The position numbers and the translations under genes are program-made. A model generated the notes under the pieces. That model was not told the origin of the DNA. It saw nothing but the letters and a program-made list of their open reading frames with translations, and ran no database searches. A stretch of DNA of 64,000 nucleotides from WJMT01 sp964456985 (lineage in GTDB: Bacteria; Acidobacteriota; Aminicenantia; Aminicenantales; Aminicenantaceae), in assembly GCA_964456985.1 (NCBI GenBank), contig CAYWDH010000008.1:1-64000 (forward strand), given 5' to 3'. Each line of letters opens with the position of its first letter. The stretch's first letter is position 1. Below, piece after piece: positions 33,999-42,309 of the stretch.

Positions 33999-34012
33999 TT
34001 AGCATATGCTAA
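33999..34012. promoter_or_regulatory. Palindrome TTAGCATATGCTAA, candidate ArsR operator
   Basis: A perfect 14-bp palindrome between arsR and the Cys-rich gene, flanked by AATTT and TATAT. It is related to the palindrome upstream of arsR (34316-34335; shared TTAG...GCTAATAT). Confidence 0.6.
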
Positions 34013-34031
34013 TATATCAGCACAAAATTTT

Positions 34032-34313
34032 TTATCCTTTTATAAGTTCTGAAAACTGTTCCTGATAGTCTTTAAGCGTGGCTTTATTCACTTCGTAATG
34101 GATGTGGGGGCTGACCCGTTTATTTGTGACTAGATCCAACTGCCGGAGGATACGAAGGTGTTGGGATACAGCGGATTGCGTGATTCCCAGTTTGTAAGCT
34201 AGGGCACTGACACAAAGCGGATTCGGTGCCTGTAGCATCAGCCGCATAAGCTTCAACCGGGTAGGATCAGCCATGGCTTTTAGAAATTCCGATACTTTAT
34301 CTGTGTTGTCCAT
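34032..34313 (-). CDS. ArsR-family transcriptional regulator
   Basis: A 93-aa winged helix-turn-helix repressor. The pattern FLKAMADPTRLKLMRLM, the recognition helix TQSAVSQHLRILRQLDLV and the wing following it are standard for the family. The single cysteine near residue 34 (NPLCVSAL) is where metal-sensing members have a CxC pair, so the classical metal site is incomplete; sensing by another site or by a sulfur species is possible. It is likely autoregulated through the palindrome that overlaps its promoter and is followed by the Cys-rich small gene. Confidence 0.9.
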   Translation of the reverse strand: MDNTDKVSEFLKAMADPTRLKLMRLMLQAPNPLCVSALAYKLGITQSAVSQHLRILRQLDLVTNKRVSPHIHYEVNKATLKDYQEQFSELIKG

Positions 34314-34315
34314 TA

Positions 34316-34335
34316 ATATTAGTAATTGCTAATAT
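34316..34335. promoter_or_regulatory. Imperfect palindrome upstream of arsR
   Basis: ATATTAGTAATTGCTAATAT, a 20-bp near-perfect palindrome two bases before the ArsR start codon. Related in sequence to 33999-34012. Candidate autoregulatory operator. Confidence 0.6.
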
Positions 34336-34411
34336 ACTAAAATAAATTAGTCTTGTCAAGTCAAAATTAGTTTCTAAAAACAGAAAACGGGTATAAGAAA
34401 GATCAACTATT

Positions 34412-34948
34412 TCACCTATCATAAAAAAGCGCTGGGATAGTTAAATAATTTGAAATAAGTCCTGTGTGTTTAATCCCTCTCCGATCTCTATAAACAGCAT
34501 TGATATAGTAACTTACCGTTCCTTTTACTGGGCCACTGAAATCTTTTTTACTGTGACACAGCTTTGGTTTTAAAACTCCTGTTTTATTAAGAGAATTAAG
34601 GGCGAAAGTCATGCCACCTGACTCTGGAGAATCATGCCATCCATCTTGAACTCTTAAAATATTGGCAATATCCATCACACATTTTATTCTTCCTTGAGGC
34701 TGGAGGTGATCTCTGAAATCTTCTATGGATCTGTTTACTTTATAATGTATTTCAATTGCCTCACAAGACCTTGTTACGTGTACATTTTGTTGCCCCTTAT
34801 AGGATAGTGTTATTAAAGGAGCTGTCATTCCTAACTCATATAAATTTTCCATATGTGGAGCTGGAGTCGGAGTTGCACACGTCAATAGAAATAAAATTGG
34901 AAGGAATAATACGCTTCTAATGATTAGACTTTTTAAATGATGTTTCAT
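34412..34948 (-). CDS. Hypothetical lipoprotein
   Basis: About 178 aa; the signal peptide ends in LLTCA, so the protein is probably lipid-anchored at the cysteine. The mature part is beta-rich, with a conserved-looking segment SCEAIEIHYKVNRSIEDF and DGWHDSPESGGMTFALN. No family is recognised. A longer TTG start at 34975 overlaps the preceding gene; ATG 34948 is chosen because it gives a normal n-region. Downstream of the small membrane protein gene, in the same operon. Confidence 0.55.
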   Translation of the reverse strand: MKHHLKSLIIRSVLFLPILFLLTCATPTPAPHMENLYELGMTAPLITLSYKGQQNVHVTRSCEAIEIHYKVNRSIEDFRDHLQPQGRIKCVMDIANILRVQDGWHDSPESGGMTFALNSLNKTGVLKPKLCHSKKDFSGPVKGTVSYYINAVYRDRRGIKHTGLISNYLTIPALFYDR

Positions 34949-34955
34949 TCCATAT

Positions 34956-35153
34956 TCAATCTTTTTTTGTCTCAATTTTATCTGTAAATATCAAGAACAA
35001 TATATAAGCTATCCAACTGAGGATAATGGACAGCAAAATCCACAATAGTTTTTTCATTCCCTCTGTTCTTGGGGAAATCGCAATGAAAACAAGGGGAAGA
35101 AAAGCAATAACTAGGATTAATACCAATTCTGCAGTGCCTATAGTGCCGAACAT
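34956..35153 (-). CDS. Small membrane protein
   Basis: A 65-aa protein with two hydrophobic helices (about residues 8-27 and 33-56) and a short basic end. It resembles phospholipase-D-nuclease N-terminal-like (PLDc_N) small membrane proteins in layout, but that is weak. It starts the unit that continues into the lipoprotein gene. A good purine-rich site precedes the ATG. Confidence 0.55.
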   Translation of the reverse strand: MFGTIGTAELVLILVIAFLPLVFIAISPRTEGMKKLLWILLSIILSWIAYILFLIFTDKIETKKD

Positions 35154-35296
35154 TTCAACCTCCCTTTAATGAAAACATTCTATCATAACATAATGATAAT
35201 TGGTAATAGTCATTTCTCTCCTTTTGGTTATTGAATCTCGATCTAATATGTGCTATTTATGAGAAAAGATAAGAAAGTAGGAAGGATTGAGGAGTT

Positions 35297-36430
35297 ATGT
35301 GGAATGATATCAAGAATATTCTCTTTTCAATCATCATCTTTCAATGTCTTTTCTTAACATTCTATTTGATCTCTCAAAAAGCTCGAAAACGGCTGAGTAA
35401 TATCATTCTGGCCTGCATGTTGATCTGCATCGCTCTTGCAAAGATGAATGGAGTTTTCTTTCATTTCAGAGAGCTGAATAAAATAATTCTGTCCCATGCC
35501 CCTCATCTGATTGATGCCACTTTCCCTTTTGTTTATCTCTATATCCCAATCCTCTTTTTTTACATTCTCTCCATAACAAAAAAAGGCTTTCGTTTTAAGA
35601 AGATCTATCTTGTTCATTTTATCCCTTTTGTTTTTTTCTGTGTTTATATAGGAATCAAATACGGTCTTCTCAGGGCTGATGAGATAAGGGAAATGATAAA
35701 TACAGATACTCTGTATACCTCTTTTGAGACACATCTTTTTTTCTTTACAAAGTTTGTCCAGTTTTTTGTTTATGCCATTGTTTCTTTGGTGATTATCAAG
35801 AAATATCGGATGAGGATTAAAAATCTTTATTCAACTGTCGATTCCATTAACCTGTCCTGGCTGAATTTTGTCCTTTTTGGATTTATTGTCTGGAAATCAC
35901 TTGAGGCCTTTGAATATTTCTTGTGGATCTTAACGGATAATGAGTATGTGTTTATCTTTTATATTATCGCTGAAATCGTGTTTCTGGTCTTTTTAGCTCT
36001 TATGGTCTTCAAGGGGCTTAAGCAGCCGGAAATCTTTTTAGGAGTCAGCGAACCAAAATATGAGAAGACACTGCTTCCGGAGGAGATCAAAGAAGACTAT
36101 AAAAAGAAATTGATGGACTATATGGAAAGCAAAAAACCCTATTTGGATCCCTCTCTGAATCTCAAGGAGCTGGCTGAACAAGTATCCATACCTCCCCACC
36201 ATCTTTCACAAATACTCAACACTCATCTTGACCAAAACTTTTTTGATTTCATCAATTCCTATCGAATAAAAGAAAGCCAAAGGCTTCTCTTAGAACAGAC
36301 TTCCGGGAAAAAAACAATCTTGGAAGTCCTTTACCAGGTAGGTTTTAACTCCAAATCTGTATTCAACAATGCCTTTAAGAAATATACCGGTATGACGCCC
36401 ACTCAGTTTAAGAAAGTCAATAATTCTTAA
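35297..36430 (+). CDS. Membrane-anchored AraC-family transcriptional regulator
   Basis: A 377-aa one-component regulator. Residues 5-250 contain about seven hydrophobic helices, which would sense a membrane or periplasmic signal. Residues 275-377 form the AraC/XylS DNA-binding domain with two helix-turn-helix units (LNLKELAEQVSIPPHHLSQIL and ILEVLYQVGFNSKSVFNNAFKKYTGMTPTQFKK). The effector and targets are unknown. This layout is common in Bacteroidota and related groups. It lies between the divergent small-membrane-protein unit and thiM. Confidence 0.88.
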   Translation: MWNDIKNILFSIIIFQCLFLTFYLISQKARKRLSNIILACMLICIALAKMNGVFFHFRELNKIILSHAPHLIDATFPFVYLYIPILFFYILSITKKGFRFKKIYLVHFIPFVFFCVYIGIKYGLLRADEIREMINTDTLYTSFETHLFFFTKFVQFFVYAIVSLVIIKKYRMRIKNLYSTVDSINLSWLNFVLFGFIVWKSLEAFEYFLWILTDNEYVFIFYIIAEIVFLVFLALMVFKGLKQPEIFLGVSEPKYEKTLLPEEIKEDYKKKLMDYMESKKPYLDPSLNLKELAEQVSIPPHHLSQILNTHLDQNFFDFINSYRIKESQRLLLEQTSGKKTILEVLYQVGFNSKSVFNNAFKKYTGMTPTQFKKVNNS

Positions 36431-36521
36431 ATATTTATATGTTCGGCCTTTTTAGAGTGGCTTGTCGGAGTTATAATGTGCATATGTCTTAAGTTTGGAA
36501 TTCTATTTATGGAGATACGTT

Positions 36522-37346
36522 ATGGGAAATGAAATACTGATCGATGAATTCAAAAGGGATGCGGTAAAAAGCTTGGGTTTGATCAGAGAGAAAAAACCTC
36601 TGGTTCATAATATTACCAATTATGTTGTCATGAATTATACGGCAATGGCCCTTCTTTCAATAGGGGCATCTCCGATTATGGCGCATGCCCATGAAGAGGT
36701 TGAAGAGCTAACATCCATTGCCGGTGCGCTCGTTCTCAATATAGGCACTCTCACAACATACTGGGTTGATGCGATGGTAAAGGCAGGGAAAAAAGCAAAC
36801 TCATTGAATATCCCCGTCATCTTAGATCCGGTTGGTTCCGGGGCAACAAAGATGAGAACTGAATCGGCAAGGCGGATTATACGGGAAGTGAAGCCAAGTG
36901 TTATCAGAGGAAATGCTTCTGAAATTCTCTCTTTGGCAGATGAGAACTCAAAGACAAAAGGTGTGGATTCCCTTCATTCTGTAGAAGAGGCCGCAGAGGC
37001 GGGCAAAGTCCTTGCAGAGGAACTTGACACTGTCCTGGCGATTACCGGAAAAGTTGACTTTATAACCGATGGGACTACCTCTTATAAAGTAATGAACGGC
37101 CATCCGATGATGGGAATGGTTACAGGGACCGGCTGCACGGCCACCGTGATTATTGCGGCTTTTAATGCCGTGAACAGCAATCCCCTTTTAGCGGCCTCTG
37201 AGGGATTGGGGTATTTCGGTCTTGTCGGCGAAAAAGCAGCAGAAGAAGCAAGGGCCCCGGGCTCGTTTCAGATGAAAATGCTCGATTTTCTTTATTTAAT
37301 TGATGAGAATAGTTTTAAAAAGGGGATCAAGGTCTCGGTCGAGTGA
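36522..37346 (+). CDS. thiM: Hydroxyethylthiazole kinase ThiM
   Basis: Phosphorylates 4-methyl-5-(2-hydroxyethyl)thiazole, the thiazole-salvage step of thiamine synthesis. 274 aa. Recognised by LVHNITNYVVMNYTAMALLSIGASPIMAHA near the N-terminus, LDPVGSGAT in the middle and the anion-hole MVTGTGCTATV near the C-terminus, with the catalytic Cys within GTGC. ATG 36522 has GGAGA six bases before it and is preferred over TTG 36495. Followed after 34 bases by thiE. I find no TPP-riboswitch signature in the 90 bases upstream. Confidence 0.94.
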   Translation: MGNEILIDEFKRDAVKSLGLIREKKPLVHNITNYVVMNYTAMALLSIGASPIMAHAHEEVEELTSIAGALVLNIGTLTTYWVDAMVKAGKKANSLNIPVILDPVGSGATKMRTESARRIIREVKPSVIRGNASEILSLADENSKTKGVDSLHSVEEAAEAGKVLAEELDTVLAITGKVDFITDGTTSYKVMNGHPMMGMVTGTGCTATVIIAAFNAVNSNPLLAASEGLGYFGLVGEKAAEEARAPGSFQMKMLDFLYLIDENSFKKGIKVSVE

Positions 37347-37380
37347 TAAGGGAGAGAGAAGTTCGTTTTAAGAGCGGAAA

Positions 37381-38040
37381 ATGAGAGTGGATTATACATT
37401 ATATCTTGTAACAGACAGGAAGCAACTCCTCGGAAGAGATATTCTCGATGTGGTGAGCAGAGCTGTTGACGGAGGAGTTACACTTGTTCAGCTAAGGGAA
37501 AAGGAGGCCACGGCAAGGGAATTTTTGACGATCGGGAGGAAAATAAAAGAACTTTTAACAGACAAAGGAATTCCTTTGATCATTAATGATCGAATAGACA
37601 TTGCTTTAGCGCTTGATGCGGATGGGGTCCATCTTGGCAGGGACGATATGCCCATTGGGATCGCAAGAAGGATGCTGGGAAGAAGCAAAATTATAGGATT
37701 GTCAGCAGAGACTCTTGAAGATGTCCGGTCGCCAGATATGAAGTATGCGGATTATATTGGGGTTAGTCCGGTCTATACAACGCCAACCAAACCGGAACTT
37801 AAAAGCGCACTAGGGATAGAGGGTTTGAGAAAAATAAGAGAGGCAACAAAACTTCCTCTGGTTGCTATTGGAGGAATGAAAGCTGATAATTGCCGGGAGG
37901 CAGTGGAAAACGGGGCTGACGGAATAGCCGTTGTCTCTGCCATATGTTCATCTCCTGATCCGGAGAAGGCAGCAAGGGAGATCCTTTCAAATATTAAAAA
38001 GGGGAGAAAAAACTTAAAGGCACTTAAAACACATACTTAA
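37381..38040 (+). CDS. thiE: Thiamine phosphate synthase ThiE
   Basis: Couples the pyrimidine pyrophosphate and thiazole phosphate to thiamine monophosphate. A TIM-barrel of 219 aa with the family motifs LVQLREKEATAREF, INDRIDIALALDADGVHLGRDDMP, YIGVSPVYTTPTKPE and VAIGGMKADN. Second gene of a thiM-thiE salvage operon; no thiD, thiC or thiG is seen in the window, so the pyrimidine must be handled elsewhere. The end overlaps the convergent small gene by 17 bases. YjbQ at 21.3 kb may provide a second activity of this kind. Confidence 0.95.
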   Translation: MRVDYTLYLVTDRKQLLGRDILDVVSRAVDGGVTLVQLREKEATAREFLTIGRKIKELLTDKGIPLIINDRIDIALALDADGVHLGRDDMPIGIARRMLGRSKIIGLSAETLEDVRSPDMKYADYIGVSPVYTTPTKPELKSALGIEGLRKIREATKLPLVAIGGMKADNCREAVENGADGIAVVSAICSSPDPEKAAREILSNIKKGRKNLKALKTHT

Positions 38041-38248
38041 AAAGCACAAAAATAACGAGAATAAGCAGAGCGATTTGGTATCCTGCGACCACAGCTGCTT
38101 TCCAGGAATCTATGGTTTTATCATTATTCCACCATTCTGATAGAGTGTTTGGTTCTTTTTTTATGATATCTCTCACTGTTTTCACAATACCTACTAGAGG
38201 GATCAGTTCTCCCTTTAACGGGCGTTCTTTCTTTTGTTCTTGTTCCAT
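38024..38248 (-). CDS. Small single-helix membrane protein
   Basis: A 74-aa protein with a charged N-terminus, a conserved-looking middle (LSEWWNNDKTIDSWKAAVVAGYQ) and a C-terminal hydrophobic helix (about residues 53-72). GGAGGA lies five bases before the ATG, which supports translation. It overlaps thiE's end convergently. It follows the ABC permease gene by 68 bases, so it may be the last gene of that operon. Confidence 0.55.
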   Translation of the reverse strand: MEQEQKKERPLKGELIPLVGIVKTVRDIIKKEPNTLSEWWNNDKTIDSWKAAVVAGYQIALLILVIFVLFKYVF

Positions 38249-38316
38249 TACTATCCTCCAGTGATATTTATATTATATATTTATTATTCAAGCTATAGAA
38301 ATCTTTTAATCTTCCA

Positions 38317-39099
38317 TCAGTAGGCGTGGTCAGCGAAGCGCCACCATCCTATTGTGCCCCATAATCCCACAAGTCCTGTGATCAGAACAATGAAGTAACT
38401 GACAGGGCTGAGATGTACATTGAGTGTGATCTGGCTGTAAATAGATGGGATGGACCAAGGGAAATATTCTCCCCAGCCTAGAACACCAACGATTTGAGCG
38501 AGAATGATCATAAAAATGGCAAAACCTATGGCAGGGAAATAACTTTTGCTGATGTTTGCGACAAAGGCAATAGCCCATGACAGCAGGACCGCCATTAAAG
38601 AAATAATGATGTAGCGGTATATTCCCTCCCACAGCAGCTGACTGCTGTATTCGGGAAGTTTGAGGAGAAAACCAAAAACGATTCCGATGAAAAGCGCCAG
38701 CAAAGAATAAAGGAAAGACCAGAGAGATATGAGGATAAACTTTGCCAAAACGATCATGGTGCGGGAAGTCGGAAGAACCAGAAGGTCGGTTATGGTCTTG
38801 TCTATATACTCCTGCCCGAAAACCCAGGAGGCAATAAAACTGTATATGATGATACCGCCGATAGCAATGGCTTGACAAAAGAGATTGAGGTAGGTAATCC
38901 AGCTAGCCGTTCCTGCCAAAAGCTGTGCTTTAGTGCTTATGATTCCCAGATTTTTGGCTCCCTCCGGATTTTTTAAAATAATCATAAAAAGCGCCCCTGC
39001 AAGGGAAATGAAAAGAACAGCGATGAGAGTGATTAGAGGCACCTTTGTTCGCTTTGATTTGCTCGCTTCGATCAATAGGACATTAAGTAGTTGATTCAT
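38317..39099 (-). CDS. ABC transporter permease (ABC-2 type)
   Basis: A 260-aa inner-membrane protein with six hydrophobic helices (about 22-42, 60-88, 103-125, 140-165, 175-200, 230-252). FGQEYIDKTITDLLVLPTSR between helices two and three is typical of the BcrB/NatB-like permease group. Partner of the ATPase encoded immediately upstream, whose gene it overlaps by 17 bases. Such pairs export peptides, antibiotics or ions; the substrate here is unknown. Regulated by the TetR gene at the head of the operon. Confidence 0.85.
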   Translation of the reverse strand: MNQLLNVLLIEASKSKRTKVPLITLIAVLFISLAGALFMIILKNPEGAKNLGIISTKAQLLAGTASWITYLNLFCQAIAIGGIIIYSFIASWVFGQEYIDKTITDLLVLPTSRTMIVLAKFILISLWSFLYSLLALFIGIVFGFLLKLPEYSSQLLWEGIYRYIIISLMAVLLSWAIAFVANISKSYFPAIGFAIFMIILAQIVGVLGWGEYFPWSIPSIYSQITLNVHLSPVSYFIVLITGLVGLWGTIGWWRFADHAY

Positions 39100-40006
39100 G
39101 TCTTCTCACCTTGTTTAAAAAATGTTCTTCCAGGTCTTCTTTTTCCACATTTAATTTGTTAAGAGGAATGTCTTTTTTTATAAGCTCTACAGCCAAATTT
39201 TCAGGATTTTTGATAAAACTCGGGTCAGCGATCTCCACTTCGCCAGAGTCATTTATGTGTGGATGCAGTCCCTGCTCCTTAAGGGCGGACAGCAGTTTTG
39301 GCCTGTCAGCCGCATCTAAAACCAGCTTTTCCTGCATTTTTTCCTTAAGGCTTTCTATATCCATCTCTTCAATCAAGACCCCTTCATGGATGATACCGAT
39401 TCTGGTTGTGAATCGATAGATTTCCCCCAAGATATGGCTGGATATGAAGATAGTGACTCCGTCGTTTTCTGAAAGGGATCGAAGCAGATTCCTTATTTCA
39501 ACGATACCCGCAGGATCCATTCCATTAGTGGGCTCATCCAGAATAAGAAGCTGTGGTTTGTGAAGGAGAGCTTTGGCAACAGCCAGTCTTTGAAAATTAC
39601 CATGCGAGAGGTGTTTTGATTTTCTTTTCCGGTACCGGACAAGATTCAATTTTTCCATAACTTCATAGACACTTTTTTTATCCTTTATTTGGTAGAGTTT
39701 TCTGGATAATTCAAGATTTTCCTCAACTGTTAATTGCGGGTAGGCTGTGGCCCGCTCCACAAGAAATCCTACTTTTGACCAGATTTTTGTGGACAGAGAG
39801 CTTATTTTCTGTCCGAAAAGCGCGACATCACCCTCTGTGGGTTTTATCATGCCCAGGAGCATGCGAATGGTTGTAGTTTTGCCGGCTCCATTTAGTCCGA
39901 TAAATCCGTAGATTTCCCCCTTGCTGATGCTCAAATTGAGGGATTTCACTGCTGCAAAGGAACCGTATTTTTTGGTTATTCTGTTTGTTTTTATGATGGT
40001 TTCCAT
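39083..40006 (-). CDS. ABC transporter ATP-binding protein (BcrA-like)
   Basis: A 307-aa ATPase. Walker A GLNGAGKTT (about 38-46), signature LSHGNFQRLAVAKAL (SHG in place of the SGG common in the family), Walker B LLILDEPTNG and the H-loop SSHIL are present. A C-terminal extension after residue 220 carries a regulatory-like sheet, as in BcrA/drug exporters. Acts with the permease encoded next, forming an efflux pump. Preceded by the TetR gene with 13 bases between. Confidence 0.93.
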   Translation of the reverse strand: METIIKTNRITKKYGSFAAVKSLNLSISKGEIYGFIGLNGAGKTTTIRMLLGMIKPTEGDVALFGQKISSLSTKIWSKVGFLVERATAYPQLTVEENLELSRKLYQIKDKKSVYEVMEKLNLVRYRKRKSKHLSHGNFQRLAVAKALLHKPQLLILDEPTNGMDPAGIVEIRNLLRSLSENDGVTIFISSHILGEIYRFTTRIGIIHEGVLIEEMDIESLKEKMQEKLVLDAADRPKLLSALKEQGLHPHINDSGEVEIADPSFIKNPENLAVELIKKDIPLNKLNVEKEDLEEHFLNKVRRHESTT

Positions 40007-40019
40007 GGGTTTTCCGTTT

Positions 40020-40625
40020 CTAATGTTTTTTCACCAGTCCGGAGGCGACAAGATCAATCAAAAGGTCAATGGCCTCAGGATAGTTTTCGCCGCCCAGTGA
40101 ATCTTTAAAGAGTGAGCTTGTTATAATAAGACGTATGACCCCGGCAGCAGCTCTTGGGTCAGCATCTATGAGAAATCCCTGCTCCTGCCATTTGGATAAA
40201 AAGTTGAGCATCCAGTCCTCGTCAGCTCTAATATGCTGCGCAAACCGGTCCTGAGGAATAGCCCGTAAAGCCTGCTCACGCTCTTCCTGATCGTACATCC
40301 TCCTAATCAGAGGATCGGTTTCCATTATACGCAGGCCTTCGAGAATAAAAGATTTCAGCGCTTCTTTAGTGATAGGGGCTTTGACCGCAAGTTTATCCAT
40401 GATTTGTTTTCGGATTTCTCCTTCTAATGATTCGATGATCTCAAGGTACAATTCCTCTTTTGAGTCGAAAAAGGAATAAAATGAGCCTTTGGAAATACCT
40501 GCAGTCCGGACAAGGTCCTCTATACTGGTCTTTTTAAGGCCAAATGTTCCGAATAGTTCCCGTCCTTTGTCTATCAGTTTTTGACGGATGACCTGACGTT
40601 CGTGTTCATTAAATGCTCTTGCCAT
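40020..40625 (-). CDS. TetR-family transcriptional regulator
   Basis: A 201-aa repressor with the TetR helix-turn-helix at residues 20-55 (TSIEDLVRTAGISKGSFYSFFDSKEELY). The C-terminal ligand domain is variable and does not reveal the inducer. It is the first gene of the TetR-ATPase-permease operon and probably represses that operon from its own promoter (40672-40719), where tandem direct repeats lie just downstream of the -10. Confidence 0.9.
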   Translation of the reverse strand: MARAFNEHERQVIRQKLIDKGRELFGTFGLKKTSIEDLVRTAGISKGSFYSFFDSKEELYLEIIESLEGEIRKQIMDKLAVKAPITKEALKSFILEGLRIMETDPLIRRMYDQEEREQALRAIPQDRFAQHIRADEDWMLNFLSKWQEQGFLIDADPRAAAGVIRLIITSSLFKDSLGGENYPEAIDLLIDLVASGLVKKH

Positions 40626-40671
40626 AGTGTTTTCTCTAAGCTCGTATATAGCTATGACCCAATAGATATAT

Positions 40672-40719
40672 TATTCATAGGTTCATAGGTATGATAAACG
40701 CTATATATCTATATGTCAA
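40672..40719 (-). promoter_or_regulatory. Promoter and direct-repeat operator of the TetR operon
   Basis: On the minus strand TTGACA (40719-40714), 17 bases, then TATCAT (40696-40691). Directly beyond it ACCTATGA appears twice in tandem (40690-40675). TetR proteins usually bind inverted repeats, so the tandem repeat is noted as a candidate only. Confidence 0.5.
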
Positions 40720-40727
40720 TAGATTTA

Positions 40728-41228
40728 TTAAGAAAAAGGAAGATATCTGACAGGATTTTTGGTCCAGGCTAGAAATTTTTCAAAATTTGAAAAAGAAATC
40801 CCCACTGTGGCTGTATTCACATTGGGATGGAAGTTGACTTCCTCTGCGTCTTTGAGGTCTTTGTCGATAATGACCTGAACTTTGTTCTCATGGTCATTGA
40901 TCAATCCAAAAGGGGATACAGAACCGGGTTCCAAATCGAGGTGCTTTTTTAACCTTTCAGGGGAAGCAAAGCTCAAACGGTCCTCTCCCAGCTTGTGTCT
41001 TAGAGACTTGAGATCCGCAGACTTAGAAGCTTCCAGGATTACCAGATAATGGTGATTTCCTTTTTTATTGCGCAGGAAAAGATTCTTGCAGTGAGCCCCC
41101 CGAATCTGTGTCCAGTGCTTTTCAGCTTGTTCCACTGTGTAAACAGGAGGATGATGGTGCTCGGTAAAGGGAATCTTCAGTTGCTTCAGTAATTCGCAGA
41201 CTCGTTTTTCGTTTTCAGTTGGTGCCAT
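40728..41228 (-). CDS. Prolyl-tRNA editing protein (YbaK/ProXp-ala-like)
   Basis: A 166-aa enzyme that removes wrongly attached amino acids, alanine in the closest group, from tRNA-Pro in trans. Family segments include HHPPVYTVEQAEKHW, HCKNLFLRNKKGNHHYLVILEASKSADLKSL, RLSFASPERLKKHLDLEPGSVSPFGLIND and FHPNVNTATVGIS. The PrdX/ProXp-ala type is suggested by the N-terminal pattern. It runs leftward and lies between the TetR promoter and the outer-membrane protein gene. ATG 41228. Confidence 0.88.
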   Translation of the reverse strand: MAPTENEKRVCELLKQLKIPFTEHHHPPVYTVEQAEKHWTQIRGAHCKNLFLRNKKGNHHYLVILEASKSADLKSLRHKLGEDRLSFASPERLKKHLDLEPGSVSPFGLINDHENKVQVIIDKDLKDAEEVNFHPNVNTATVGISFSNFEKFLAWTKNPVRYLPFS

Positions 41229-41429
41229 ATCGCTTTTTATTTTTTTGATTCTTATAGGCTATCATATAAACAATTCAGCAATTAGTCTAGAATGTTCTGT
41301 TTTTTATCAGCCTAAAGTCTGGTTTTCATGATAACAAAACACATGAAGTGAAAATTACATTGAAAAACACTGACCTGTTGGATAAAATAGAGCCAATTGC
41401 TTAATAATTTCAAGGGGAAAGGATAAAAG

Positions 41430-42308
41430 ATGCAAATATCACGTGATATCAAAATATTCATTTTTTGTCTGTTGTTCTTTGTGGTAGTGGCGGTTAAAGT
41501 TTATCCTGAAGGCAAAAAGGCGAAAATCGACTTTAAGATTTCAGGAGGATTAAGCTATCTGCAATTAGGGGATTGGAATGCCCATCTAACAGGATGGAAT
41601 GACTCAAGAAGAAAGGATGTGGAGGCTGAAGGAGGCAAGGTCATTAGTGAAAATCAACCCCTTCACTGGAGCTTGGAGATGGAAGGAGAATTTATCTATT
41701 CTCTCAGCTCTCGGTTTGCTGTTGGATTAGGTACAGGATACATACACGGCAAAGTCGATGATAGCGCAGAAACCTTGACCGACAGCATCACAGTTTTGAA
41801 TTTCAATAATTTTAAAGTGAGTGCCATCCCTTTGAAAACAAAAGCATATTATGTTCTGAATGTATCGCCAAAAGCCCGGATTTCGTTAGGTGGGGGTGTG
41901 GGCTATTATTTTGCCCGTCTCAACCAGCACTACCGGAGAGAGCCTGGAACAGGTTACTGGATTGAAACAGATATGACTGGAAAATGTTCAGGCTTTGGTG
42001 CTGAAGGCAGTATAAGTTTTGAGTATGCGGTTAAGAGCAGCCTATCCGTTTTTATTGAGGGATTGGGAAGATATGCCAGGATCAGCGGTGTGACCGGAAC
42101 GCGAGAGAGGCACGATTCTAATAATTGGAGCGATTCAATTGAAGGATCTTATTATGCATTGGATCGTGAAAGGTCAGGAGAATGGTATCCTGTGGTTAAT
42201 ATTGCCACTGAAGCTCCATCTGAAGAAGGAACAAGGAATGTCCGGGATGCCATACTGGACTTTTCAGGATTTACTATTAGAGCAGGATTGAAGATCAGGT
42301 TATTTTAA
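41430..42308 (+). CDS. Outer-membrane beta-barrel-like protein
   Basis: A 292-aa exported protein with a signal peptide (about 1-26). The mature part alternates hydrophobic and polar residues in strands (FKISGGLSYLQL, FAVGLGTGYIHGK, RISLGGGVGYYFARL, LSVFIEGLGRYARI) and ends in a strand GLKIRLF with a terminal phenylalanine, the usual recognition signal of outer-membrane barrels. This fits an OmpW/opacity-type porin-like barrel. The function is unknown. Purine-rich AAGGGGAAAGG precedes ATG 41430. The intergenic region before it (41229-41429) has no gene. Confidence 0.7.
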   Translation: MQISRDIKIFIFCLLFFVVVAVKVYPEGKKAKIDFKISGGLSYLQLGDWNAHLTGWNDSRRKDVEAEGGKVISENQPLHWSLEMEGEFIYSLSSRFAVGLGTGYIHGKVDDSAETLTDSITVLNFNNFKVSAIPLKTKAYYVLNVSPKARISLGGGVGYYFARLNQHYRREPGTGYWIETDMTGKCSGFGAEGSISFEYAVKSSLSVFIEGLGRYARISGVTGTRERHDSNNWSDSIEGSYYALDRERSGEWYPVVNIATEAPSEEGTRNVRDAILDFSGFTIRAGLKIRLF

Positions 42309-42309
42309 A

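Noticed and set aside
34373..34411. Terminator for the ArsR unit or the lipoprotein gene
   Set aside because: A-rich bases only; no stable stem could be found.
36431..36521. TPP riboswitch upstream of thiM
   Set aside because: None of the conserved thi-box segments (CTGAGA, ACCTGA with GG-TAATGCCAGCG) is present.
38330..38878. Overlapping 182-codon frame within the ABC permease gene
   Set aside because: Out-of-frame shadow of the permease; histidine/arginine-rich nonsense composition.
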